The notes below the pieces were generated by a model that was not told the origin of the DNA, made no database searches, and worked only from the letters and a program-made list of their open reading frames with translations. 64,000 nucleotides of DNA from Diphasiastrum complanatum (taxonomy: Eukaryota; Streptophyta; Lycopodiopsida; Lycopodiales; Lycopodiaceae). A program made the translations under genes and the position numbers. Location: NCBI GenBank assembly GCA_029204225.1, contig CM055101.1:6719132-6783131 (forward strand). Direction: 5' to 3'. The first letter of the stretch is position 1, and each line of letters begins with the position of its first letter. Positions 12,539 to 23,574 of the stretch are shown here, one piece after another.

Positions 12539-13380
12539 TGTTGGCGTGCTCTCGAATAAATTAAGTGTGAAATAAGAAAAACAACATAGAGAACTTTACA
12601 GGAGTTTTACCAAAACTACAACATCAATTTGACTTAGATCGAATGGAGGAATGTCTTGGTAGGTGTCAGAGACAACCATGAAGGGAGCGAACAATTAGGC
12701 ATCTGAGACAGACATGCTTCTTTCGAGATTAGACATTCCAAATTGAGTGTGTGAATTGAAAAAGAAAATTATCAGAAAGTATTCATAGTGCAATACACAT
12801 AAGGAAATAGAAAATCTTAACTAAGCAATTGTGAATACAACAATCAGATCACAATCCTGTGCCCAAGAATGGCTCACAGTAATGGCGCACTATGTGTAGT
12901 GATCTTACTTAGCTAGCTACAGACTAAATAACTATCTCTATTCCTTGAATAGCTTTCACCATCTCTGAGATCTCTGATCCTATGGAATCAGATAATTAAG
13001 ACACAATGGAGTTCGTGCAAGAACTCTGATTCACTCTTCTCCACTTGCATGTGTGTTCATCACATGTTCATCACTGGTTGTTATTTTACGTGAGTTGCCG
13101 TTATGTATATATACATGGAACAGTTACAATGACTACATGGACAATGAGCGTGAGACAACACAGTTACTAAAAGTGCTAAAGTGAACTATGACGTGGTTTG
13201 CATTTGGATAGGGCAGTGTGGATGACATGGATCTCGAACTCGAAGAATTTGAGTTCATAGGTGATCGAAGAGGATGTAGTCGAGGTTCTCAAACTCAAAG
13301 AGTTTGTCATCGATCCCGCTTCTGCTCCAGTTGATTGATTGCACAGATGTTCAACTTTAGTGAGTAAGCCTGCAAAGTTG

Positions 13381-13432
<52 letters not shown>

Positions 13433-13563
13433 TGTGTGTGTGTGTACACGTGTATTTACATAGTGTACGGGTGCTCAAGACGAACTCGAATGATTCATGT
13501 TCTGATGACTCAAATTCAAATTATTCTAATTCTGGTGCGTTGGAGTGATGTTTAATTCCAACA
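12539..13563 (-). repeat. Copia 3' LTR (minus strand) with AC microsatellite
   Basis: Starts TGTTGGAATTAAAC (minus strand, 13563) right after a purine tract GGGAGGG and ends GCACGCCAACA at 12539; about 1025 bp. It serves the copia pol fragment at 13572-14506. An (AC)n-(TG)n microsatellite at 13382-13445 lies inside it. Confidence 0.75.
13382..13445. repeat. (AC)n-(TG)n microsatellite
   Basis: About 50 bp of AC followed by about 14 bp of TG, making a self-complementary stretch. Confidence 0.95.
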
Positions 13564-13571
13564 CCCTCCCT

Positions 13572-14506
13572 TAAGCTTAACTCGTAGGATCTTGAATAAA
13601 ATTTAGAAAGCGACATAATGCAACATGCTTTTCTCTTTACAGAGGCTTAGTCAAGATATCAATCAACATACTGGTAGTAGGACAGTAACTTAATTTGACA
13701 TCTTTATTCTGAACTTTCTCTCTAAGAAAATGAAATTGAACTTCAATGTGTTTAGTTCTAGTGTGAGTTCGTGGGTTCAGAGATAGAGCAATGCAGCTCT
13801 GATTGTCACAATAGAGTATAGTTGGACTGATTTGAGAGATCATAAGATCCTAAAACAATCTTCTAAGCCAGATAATTTCTTTCACTATAGAGGTAGCTGC
13901 AACATATTATGATTCTGTGGAGGAGAAAGAAATGCATTTATGCTTTCGACTGTTCCATGGGTCCTCCTGCTAGAAAGCAAAGATAGCCAGAAGTGGATTT
14001 TCTTGTGTCCACACTACTAGCCCAATCAGAGTCAGAATAAGTAAGTAGTGCCAAGGCATCCTCTGTATTTCCATTATAACACAAAGCATAGTGCTTAGTG
14101 GCTTAAATGTATCTTAGTATTCTGAGTAGAGCCTTCCAGTGAGGTAGGCCGGGATCTGACATAAATTGTGACAATGTGCTGACTGTAAATGCTAGATCGG
14201 GTCTAGTGCATACCATTGGCATAAGGTCCATAGGCGAGTCTATTGACTTGCAATTTTCCATGCATATCTGTAGAGTACACTGGTTAGATACCTTTCTTGA
14301 CTTAATGTGATACTTCACTTCTCTTTGTCTCTGTCTATTTCGATTCCCAAAAGGTAGTGCACAGGGCCTGAATCAGCCATTTTGAATTCCTTCGACAAAA
14401 GAGTCTTCGTCTCATGAAGGAACTGATTCGAATTGCTGATGATCAGTGAGTCATTTACATATAGAGCTATTATGACATAATATGACAACATCAAAACACA
14501 TGTCAC
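13572..14506 (-). pseudogene. Copia RT and RNase H fragment
   Basis: Minus strand. RT part near 14315-14506 (YVNDSLIISNSNQF, where the usual YVDD is YVND, so a catalytic Asp is lost; PVHYLLGIEIDR), then MVCTRPDLAFTVSTLSQF, and the RNase H tail at 13637-13843 (ILYCDNQSCIALSLNP; FHFLREKVQ; IDILTKPL). Several frame breaks. The 5' side ends at 14507 where another LTR fragment starts. Confidence 0.85.
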
Positions 14507-14758
14507 TAGCCCTCTATCATCATGCCAAATTTCAAAGGCCTACACTACCTCAAGCTAAGTCAAAACTACTTTTGGCCTAATCACCTATTCACATGTGTAC
14601 AAGGGGTATTTTTGGCATAGGACCCCCAAAACTCAAGATTAATGATCTAAGATAATTATGCCTACTCTCTACATGTGGGAACATGCTCCACACATGTAGA
14701 TTTTCATATGTACATGAAATTGAAATATACTTAAGCTAGATTTTGCCTATTCTTCACA
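14507..14758 (-). repeat. Copia 3' LTR fragment
   Basis: Starts TGTGAAGAATAGGC (minus strand, 14758) after the purine tract GAGGAG and is cut at about 14507. Same LTR family as 7250-8064 and 9623-10354. Confidence 0.6.
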
Positions 14759-14769
14759 CTCCTCAAAAA

Positions 14770-15940
14770 CTAGCTAAATAAGTGTGCTAGTTCTCTCCAA
14801 ATCTTAAGTGATTCAAAAAGATCATAAAAATATATCATCATGTTACCAAGATTTTGAGAATTAGACACATCAAGATTTAAAAGACTATGCATGCTATGAT
14901 AACAAAGAGTTTGCATTATATCTTCATGCTTGATTACCATGTCAATCTCAGATATAATGAGGCTAAATATAATGAGGCTAAATATATCATTATGGATATA
15001 AGGGTCCTTGGAGGATGATTCACTTATTCTCATAGTGTGTTTACAAATTGCCTCACAACATGAAAAAACAACATCATCCACATTTCGTACATGAACTAAT
15101 AGTATGTTATCAAATTGAGAATCACAAATTATAACATTTTTGTATCTCACCAAAGCATCATAGTCATGTGGAATTATCTCAAGTCTACTTTAAGATTTTG
15201 ACACATCATCAAAGCAACTTGAGTCAACTATCAAAGAAATCATGAAAGTGTTAGAGGTGGATGAGATCGTGTCTTCCCTTTGCATATTCTCACTGGCATG
15301 CAAACAAGCCTTGATGGCTCCTGGTCCTTGTATCTTGATGATCCACTTGATGTGCCTAGGTGTGGAGATTGGTACTCTACACCATCTTCTTCACTTGACT
15401 CCTCCTTGAGCCTTGCAAGATCCTTGACATCACCAACATTAGAAGCATATTCATCCACACTTGAAACATCATTTTTGACATTAACATCAAAGCCAACATC
15501 CATGTATTTGAGATCTGGATGCTCCAATCTCTCCTCTTGAGAAATATACTCTCCCGTGGCTTCCATCACATCCAAAATGTGATTAGCTTTCATACAAAAA
15601 TCAAGCTTGTAAAGCCTACCATCTCTAATCCCTTTGGCAATGAAATTTTCATTCTTGATGATAAATCGAGCATTGAAACCAAACTTGACATCACAAATGT
15701 CTAGATATTGAAGGAACTTACAAGACATTTTGAAGTTTTGCTCTTCCTTGATTCAAGCCAAATAGGAATGGTTCCTATTCCAAGAATCTCACATTTAGCA
15801 CCATTTTCTACATGAATAAACTTCTTAGAACAAGATAAAGTGAAAAAAAATACTCCCTTTAGGCTTGTGACATGTGATCTCACCCCACTATCAATCCACC
15901 GAGGATCTTCCTCCATAGAAATTGATGGTGTACATGCCAT
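14770..15940 (-). pseudogene. Non-autonomous copia internal region (protease to unknown ORF)
   Basis: Minus strand. 15701-15940 has a copia-type protease start, EDPRWIDSGVRSHVTS (relatives have W-x-x-DSGA). 15240-15728 continues with a GAG-pre-integrase-like part, then an acidic, Ser-rich tail. 14770-15153 is an unrecognised frame of 127 codons. Integrase, RT and RNase H are absent before the LTR at 14758, so the element had lost pol and acquired or kept an unknown segment. Confidence 0.6.
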
Positions 15941-16033
15941 GAGTGACTCCTCCTCTTTGAAGTCATATCCCTCTTAATTGCTGAAGTTCACTAGCCTTCC
16001 TTCTTGCTTTTCTTCATCTCTCTTCTTCTTGTA

Positions 16034-16801
16034 TGCAGTGGCTCGATTTTCTATCCTATCCTCAACCCAAGATCCAAGCACTCAAGCATCAAGGGAATGA
16101 AGTTAGTTGTCACACGGAGGTTCGATTGAGCGATAACATAAATCAAATCCAGCATGCATAGATGATCCACAATTAATACTAACATTCGTTAACTCTACGC
16201 ATTCACACTACATCCATCAACCCTACGATCCACAATGATAATAGCTTACTCTTTCTCTCTCTCCTTTTCTCTCTCAAAAAAGCATAAAAAATAGCAATTT
16301 CAAAATATTCAGATCCAACAATTAGCAAATACAACAAAAACATGAGAAATGGAGGAATAGAGTAAGAGAGCAAGGACATTCACAAGTCCATTCCATAAGA
16401 GAACCAATCCGCTTGTATTGAAATGAAGATAGAACATGAGGAGCAACTCGAGTTTACCCCTCTTTATATTGGAGAGGAGGCCCTTGGCCTTAAAATTCTA
16501 TTGCCCCATATTTACCTCCCTAACTATTCAAATTTAAAAACAAGTGGGAATTCAGTCAAAATTGGAGGGAACCAATTTGAAATTGAAATCTGGTGGTAAC
16601 TTCTATTTTATTCACTAACTTGACATTTAGGCCCTACGACATAAAAGTCTCACAAAAAGGCCTAAAGTCCTTTTATTGACTTTCTAATTATCAAATAACT
16701 ATGTGATCACCGGGTTGGACTTACACACGCAGGGTGCCAAATCCGTCTCACTTATTAGCTAGGGGGTTAGGGTTGCCTCGGGATCCACAAACCCTCCAAC
16801 A
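16034..16801 (-). repeat. 3' LTR of the four-knuckle LTR element
   Basis: Starts TGTTGGAGGGTTTGTGG (minus strand, 16801) after a purine tract GGTGGGGGATAT and ends at 16034. Its end section (CTATCCTATCCTCAACCC on plus) recurs at 22390, which is the truncated 5' LTR. 768 bp. Confidence 0.75.
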
Positions 16802-18260
16802 ATATCCCCCACCAAAATTGGTGGTGGTCCCATGACACCTCATGAGATTTATTCATTTAGGGCTCTGATTGGCCTCTCTATGCACCTTGATTAAATGGTA
16901 CTGCATCTTCTCCGTGAACTCCAGGCGCACCATGTTGAAGTCTTTCTTTTGCGGTAGAAAGCACTTATTTGTCCCGACAATCCATTTTGTTGTGATCCAT
17001 GCCATAAATCTTGATTCTCACTGTCTTCCTAGCATCACAGCACGATAGTACAATCTAGCAAGTGGCAATTGATCTTGAATACTATCGAACACCATCAGTT
17101 TATTTGGATCAGAAGCCAGTTGAGGTAGGCAATTATCCCACCTTGTTGCTAAGGATGCCAACATTGTCAAATCATTTTCAAAATGCGTAGATTGCTTAAC
17201 GGTCAGATTTGGCGAATGTCCTATACTCGGCCGCATAAAATTGTAAGGCCCTGATGAAATCTATGGATATCTGTCAATTATACACTTGGAGTATGATGGG
17301 CCAATTTGGGATATGGATACTGATTTAATCCAATTGAATCCCCAAATCTTTCCATTTATTGCATCTTGGCATGGGCAAGTGATATGGATCTACCCATAAT
17401 TGGTGAGGGCTGGCAACATAACTCTTGATATAATCCAAAGTCTTCTCAAATACAGTTGTTCTCCATGTCAGCTGTTATCCCAATGCTAGTAGTTTATCCA
17501 ACTCTTTGCCTTCCTCTATCTCAGAGGTCTTGAATTTGATTATCCATCCACCCCTCAAGGACATATGAGGATGTTGTTGTAGAAATGCTCGGATCTGGTC
17601 CTCGATGGTGATTGATTTTTGAAACAAAGGCCTAGTCGTTGATGTAGATGGACCTTGTTCGATGGCCTGGCTTGTATTTCTAGCCCGTCCAAACCTGTAT
17701 CCAAGCCTCCTTGATCTTGGTGCTGAGGAGAGAACAGTGGCATCACAAGAACTGGAATCTGAGGGCCGACTTCCAATACTTGAGCGGTTGCATTTTCGTA
17801 ATCTTTGATTATTGCTTTTGCCTTTGCCAACTCAATGGTTGTCGTACATTTGATTTTATCAATTTTTTCTTGAAACCCTACCAATGAAGTGCGGTAGGTT
17901 TCAACTTTCTTGAACAGGTATCTAATTTCGTCTGGTGTGACTAGACAATCAAGCACTTGTGTCTAAAAATAAGAATCGTGTTCAAGGGTGGTCGCATCCA
18001 ATTCACCTTGAAGACATCCCCATTCAAGCTTGGCCATATCCAATTGATCTGCCAGCAGCAACACCTATTGTTTGGCATCTTGGACAGCTTTGTCCACTTG
18101 GTCTTGCATTGTGGTGTTGCTTAGCTTGTTTCTTTGTCATTGGTCCTGGAACTTTTCCTTCCTTTAATATAACTGCTTTTGGCATCTTTATTGTCGGTGC
18201 ATCCGGAATATCTCGAACTCCAAATCTTGTAGGATCCATGTGATTGCTGGAATTGGATCA
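16802..18260 (-). pseudogene. Unknown coding region downstream of protease in the LTR element
   Basis: Minus strand, where RT and integrase would be expected. Only two recognisable frames remain: 17555-17956 (133 codons; starts LDCLVTPDEIRYLFKKVETY and has a heptad-like, Lys/Glu-rich helix to about residue 60) and 17018-17236 (72 codons). A Pro/Lys-rich stretch with PMTKKQAKQHHNARP lies at 18100-18170. Nothing like an RT palm (YxDD) or a DDE integrase is seen in any frame. It could be a coiled-coil structural protein; that is inference. Confidence 0.45.
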
Positions 18261-18261
18261 A

Positions 18262-19560
18262 TTGATATCTAATCCAAATTCATCATATTTAACGAAAAAG
18301 TGATTGGCGTATCCCAAGTTCGATCAAGTAAGAAAATTTCGATTAATTCGGATTGTTTATCTTGTTGGCACATATAGCATGTTGTACAATCCACTGTTGC
18401 AAGAGCTTGATTCCAATTGTCAGTTTCAGAGTCATAGTGGACTCCCAGAGTCTTCAATTGTCGATCATAGGTATGATCCATTGTTGATGAATCATCATCC
18501 CCTCTTTGGACTACTGGCTTGATAGTCCAAGTGATTGGATCTACTTTGAACGCACGCTCATGATTCTCAAAAGTAATTTTGCCGGTGCCCCAGTAATAAA
18601 TCACTTGCGCAACTCGTAACCATGGACGTCCCAATAAACCTCGATATACATTTGGTGCATCAGGTAAGTCCATTACTACAAAAGTAATAACAAACTACAC
18701 TCCAGCTATTTTGATAGGTACATCTTCAACCATTCATCTTCGACGGATTGTTGTTTGATCAGCTAGCTTAATGGCAAAAGTGACAGGCTTCAGCTTGGTA
18801 AGTCCCCATTTTGCACATACCTTGGTTGAAATCAAATTTACTCCTGAACCTCCATCAATCACGGCTGCTTCTATGTTGTATCGGCAAGGTGATGTTTTTC
18901 TGCTCCTAGGCATTAGAGGAGTACTAAATCCAAAAAAGACCCTTTGTAAAAAAAAAAATTTATATTTTTTTCTCAATTTTTTCTTACACATGGACCAATC
19001 AAAACACTCCAATTTCAAAGTTTGGTGCATTGAAAAGCGCTCAACAAGGGCTTTCCAATGATATGTTAGATGACATACTTTTGAGCCACGAATGAAAAGT
19101 TATGGCAAGTCAAAAGTATTAGTGTTATAATATTTTAATAATATAAACTACATCTTGCACGAATTCTTAAAGGGTCTTTTTGGAGCTCAAAACTCCTCTA
19201 GTGCTGCTCCCACATTGAGTACTTCGTTCGATTCTTCAAACCCGGCACAAAAAAGTGGCTTTTGATGGACTGCTGGTTCCAACTGAGTCAATCTTTCTAC
19301 TAATACTTTTTTTGCTTTCAACACCAGCCTAAAATTCTCCCAGTGTAATATCCATTTTGCTAGATAGAATATTTACGATCATTTCGGTTTTGCACTTCTG
19401 GTTTGGATATCTTGAAAGGTTCTTTATGATGGTGCAATTGTGTATTAGCATCTATTCTTAGATCTGTTTGTGGCATAAAAGGAGAAGGAACTTCGAATGC
19501 TACTTTAGCGGCTTCTAGGGCTTCTTCTTCTTGCAACTATTTAATCCATTGTCTCATATC
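18262..19560 (-). pseudogene. Retroviral-type aspartic protease, split by a MITE
   Basis: Minus strand. The active-site region is EAAVIDGGSGVNLIS at about 18840-18880, where DGGSG stands in place of the usual D-S/T-G; then LADQTTI, and the C-terminal strand RGLLGRPWLR near 18620-18650. A stop interrupts it at 18732. A 296-bp MITE (18909-19204) has inserted just upstream of the active site, and the coding frame resumes on its far side. Upstream it is continuous with gag. Confidence 0.7.
18909..19204. mobile_element. MITE with inverted ends and 8-bp target duplication
   Basis: Element of 296 bp. Left end GGCATTAGAGGAG then CCAAAAAAGACCCTTT; the right end, reverse-complemented, begins GCACTAGAGGAG and also carries CCAAAAAGACCCTTT, so about 36 bp of imperfect inverted repeat. 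It is flanked by TGCTCCTA (18901-18908) and TGCTCCCA (19205-19212), one mismatch. No coding capacity. The 8- (or 9-) bp duplication fits hAT or Mutator families. Confidence 0.8.
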
Positions 19561-20978
19561 CTGGTATCTCTTCTTTTCTACTTTGAGATTCGGATACACA
19601 TTTGATGGAGTTGGTATATCTGTAGTTGGTGCAGATTCAGCAGGTATTAGATCAACTAGAACTCTTTTTTTGTTTCTGAGCTCTGGTAACAACCATCAAA
19701 GGTGTGGTTGGTTCACTACTGGTCTTTTCTTGATTGTAATGTTCATTGGAGCAATAATCGGAGGTGGTTTGGGTCTTGCAGGACAATCTTTATAATAGTG
19801 TCCATAACCACAATCTCTACAGAATGGTACAGACTTTCCTTTGTTTGGACATTTAGCAACTCTGTGATTCTCTTCGCATGCAAAATATCTAAATGACACT
19901 CTGGCCCATTGTCTAGCTCCTTGTTGTTGCACAGCAGCATAGATAGCATACTGATCTAAAGGACCACTCTCGTAATCATTGTTATAGTTTCATCGCCCAT
20001 TACCAGAATAAAATTTTGGTTCTATTAGATTTGCAAGTGGATCACTCTGGCTCGTGGGAGCTGGCAGAGCTAGTCGTTCTGAAAATCCAAGGCCAAAATT
20101 AAAAGGTTTTTCGTCAGGCCCCTTTGAATAAGTAGGTTCTCGATACTGAAGCTTAACATACCTTTGTTGGATAATCCGAGGATTAAACGAGCAAAAGGCT
20201 GTTTCATGACCCGTAGGATTGCACAAATGACAAATAGTATTCGTCATTCATTGTTTCAACGTTGGACATTCATTCATAGTATGATTGCCAGCACAAATTG
20301 AACACCAGACATTTTTCTGGACAGGAATAGTCTTTGCAAACTTTTCAGGTTCTTTGTTTGCTTTATATGGAAATCTTCCAAGGCTTTGATCTTTTCATCA
20401 AGTTGAGGCTGCATCTTTTCTAGCTGCATCTACTGCTTTTGACCTAGTTTCTCAAACTCATTGATCATCTTCTCTGCAGTAGCATTGATATTTGTTGATG
20501 CAATGGTGGTGGATGTTGTCGTGGTTTGCCTTGCTGTATAAGGCAACATTCCAACATTTGGTCCATCGTCAGGATCTTCATCATCCTCGTGAATTGCATC
20601 AGCCATATCGTTCAATATAATCTCTTACTATCTCTCTCTTTCTCATTTTAGTTTTACTTAAAAGGACAAAGGGATCTTTCATAAATTTCTTGCCAATGGG
20701 CTTAAATCTTGTAATGAAAGCGGCTTTAACTACTTCCCAATCTTGTCTTCTGCTTTCTCTTGGCTATAAAACCAATCTTGAGCAGCTCCAGTTAAGGCCA
20801 TAGGAAATAACTGAATTTTATCTTGTGGAAAAACTTTCCCACAAACCCTACATGATTCAGAAAAGATTTGGATAAATCTGATGGGATCAGATAACCCATT
20901 GTATTTTGGTATATCTAGATGAGGAGACCTTCTAACAATAGTTGGTGGTGGGTTCAATGGTCCTCCCTATTCAGCCAT
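19561..20978 (-). pseudogene. Gag with four zinc-knuckle motifs
   Basis: Minus strand, start ATG at 20978 (a TAG three codons later suggests decay). The capsid part at 20730-20957 has FIQIFSESCRVCGKVFPQDK and MALTGAAQDWFYSQ, typical of plant gypsy gag. A Thr-rich linker follows at 20430-20615. Then come four knuckles: CSICAGNHTMNEC (about 20280-20320), CHLCNPTGHETAFC (about 20195-20235), YFACEENHRVAKC (about 19850-19890; first Cys replaced by Tyr) and CRDCGYGHYYKDC (about 19790-19830). Stops at 20249 and 19989 and 19694 break the frame. Four knuckles are unusual for plant LTR elements, which mostly have one. Confidence 0.75.
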
Positions 20979-22361
20979 AATTCCAAATTACATCAATCAG
21001 ATTATGAGATTGGATCTAGATTTTTCAACAAAAATCCTTTCTCAGACCAAATCAAATCCGGTCTGTAAAAACTTTATCATTTGGAAATAATCAGATTTCT
21101 GCTTTTCGAAAAATAGCTCTTGATCAAGTGATCGACACTAAAAATGAAGATTTTCATAATCACTATTAGAATATATCATATTTGTTCAAAAATTTGACAA
21201 AGGCTAGATCTCGTAAATCAAAACCTAAAAATAGTATTGACAAATATTTCCTGGGCAAAGATAAACTCGACGAAGATTCTTCATTGTTATTTTTGGTTAA
21301 AAAATCATTGATTCATCTATTTATTGACAAATATGATAAAATTAACCTTGGCCGACTTTACAGTGAATAAATTTGACACAGATAAATATGTGATAGAATG
21401 GCGAAGGTTCTTTTTGACAAAAAAAAAAAATGAGGTTTTGTAGCTTGGCGAGAGTAAAAATTGACTTTTTGGAAGATCTTGATAGATCTAATCTTTGCTG
21501 AACTCACAAATGATAAACTACTATATTTAGAATCCTCAGAAAACTCGACGAAGGATATGGCAAAGAATCAAGAGTAATACTGGTATTTTTGCAAAAAAGA
21601 GATTTTTTTGATAAAAATATGACAATATGACAACTGATCTTTGAAAAACCTTCTCCCAACTTACTGATTATTAAAAATAGTAAGTGGACTGACACAGCCT
21701 CTAGCGAAGATTTAGGAGAAGATTCTTCTTAGAGAACTGATATTTTTGCAAAAAGTTATAAATTTTCCACAAAAGGTTACCAACAACTAGATAAAAAGTC
21801 ACTTTGGCCTTCTATTTTTGGTATTATTCTTCGTCGACCTGGCAGTAAGTAGATCTGAATCACACATATGCACAGTGAAACAAGTGAAGGTTTTTTATTT
21901 CTATATTTTTAGGGTTATAATGGTTTTTCTAGTATTTTTTGATGGTTTTTTTGATGTTTCTACAAATTTGCTGGGAATTAATCTTCGTCCTTCAATCTGA
22001 AAGATTTGTGAGTGAAACCAAAGCTTTTTACAGCTCGATGAAGGTTTTTTGTAAGAGGATAAAAAGTTATCAGATCTGATGACAATTTTGTCTCTTTTTG
22101 CTCAAATCTGACAAAATTGATCGATTTTTGTTGTTTTTTTGTATTTCTCAAATCCAAATGATCTTAAGAATTGTGATCTAAATAGCTATTCCTATTTAAC
22201 AATCAAATTAGATTTCAACAAGAAGATCCACTCAAATCAATTAAAATCACCCTCAATCTAACCCTAAAATGCAATTTTAATCCTATTCATGCCAAAACAA
22301 GATGCCTAATGCAAGTTAACATCCATCCAACATGTTGCAATCTGAAAAATTGGCATAGCTC
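20979..22361 (-). other. Long untranslated leader of the LTR element
   Basis: Nearly 1.4 kb between the primer-binding region and gag with no coding frame. It contains recurrent short variants of TCGACGAAG (about 21268, 21547, and the reverse complement at about 21832) and TTTTTGACAAAAA-like runs, suggesting a decayed internal repeat or packaging-type structure. Confidence 0.4.
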
Positions 22362-22381
22362 CCCAACAACGACGCCAAAAT
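22362..22381 (-). other. Primer-binding site
   Basis: On the minus strand TTTTGGCGTCGTTGTTGGGG directly follows the LTR end. It corresponds to the TTGGCGCCGTTGCCGGGG region used by plant Tat/Athila-like gypsy elements, with a few substitutions. Confidence 0.6.
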
Positions 22382-22688
22382 TGTAGTGGCTATCCTATCC
22401 TCAACCCAAGATCCAAGCACTCAAGCATCAAGGGAATGAAGTTAATTGTCACGCGGAGGTTCGATCCCATGAGAGCGATAGCATAAATCAAATCCAGCAT
22501 GCATAGATAATCCACAATTAAATTTGCTTGTATTGAAATGAAGATAGAACATGAGGAGCAACTCAAGTTTGTCTCTATTTATAGTGTAGAGAAGGGCTTT
22601 GGCCTCAAAATCCTATTGGCCCATTTCTACCTCTTTAACTATTCAAATTTAAAAACAAGTGGGAACCCATTCAAAATTGGAGAGAAAA
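22382..22688 (-). repeat. Truncated 5' LTR of the four-knuckle element
   Basis: Matches the end of the LTR at 16034-16801 (GATCCAAGCACTCAAGC; CAACTCAAGTTTGTC-like segments) but with an internal deletion, and is cut off at about 22688, where AT-rich sequence starts. LTR divergence indicates an old insertion. Confidence 0.7.
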
Positions 22689-23574
22689 AATGAGTTTATC
22701 ACTCATTTTTTTGAAAAATGTGTTTTTTCTTTTGGAGAGACAAATTGTAAGCTTGTTATAACATGATGACCAAAAAAAAAAAAATGACTTGAAGACCCAT
22801 TTTTTTTAAATTTATTAGATTTTTTTAAAAAGTATCCAAATTTAAAATACTGAAAAATAAATATATTGTAATGGTAAAAAAAATGTTGTATTTTGCAAGA
22901 AAATAACTTAAGCTACAAAAATTTGGTCAATAGATTTTTATAAATAGCTTAAAATTAGCTTATATTAAATAATAATACTATTTAAAATGAAATCGTTAGA
23001 TACACAACCACTAAAATACCTAAAAAATATTTTTTGCTTACTAAAAACAAAAGTTATGGTTTTTTTTTTTGGAGTTTTAAAAGTTTTCTTAATTACAATT
23101 CTTGTATCGAAAAAAATATTTTTAAAATTATGTTAAAAATTTGAATCAATATTTTTTAAAATTTTAAAATTTTGAAAATCTTTACTTACACCCACGTAAG
23201 TTTATTAAATATTTAAACAGTAAATAAATGCAAATAAAATTACTTTACAATAATCGAGATTAAACTATTTGTGATAATATTTAAATCACTTTGAAAAAAA
23301 TATAAATATTTTCTATAATTTTTAACAATATTTTTTTTTACAAAAAATGTTTAAAAAACACATCTAAAATTAAAATATTGTAAACTTGACAAATCATTAC
23401 AATTTTAAATTTTGGTAATAATTATCAATGTTAGAATTTTAAAAATATTTCAAATTTTAAATTCTAAATCGTTAAAAAATAAATTTAAAAATATTAAATC
23501 AATAAAAAAGAATTCAAAACACAATACATCAAAAAATATAAACATAATTATTCTTTAAAACAAAAGAGAATTTT
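22689..23574. other. AT-rich spacer, no gene
   Basis: Very A+T-rich sequence with many poly-A and poly-T runs. No open frame of note and no repeat ends recognised. It lies directly 3' of the methyltransferase relic. Confidence 0.6.
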
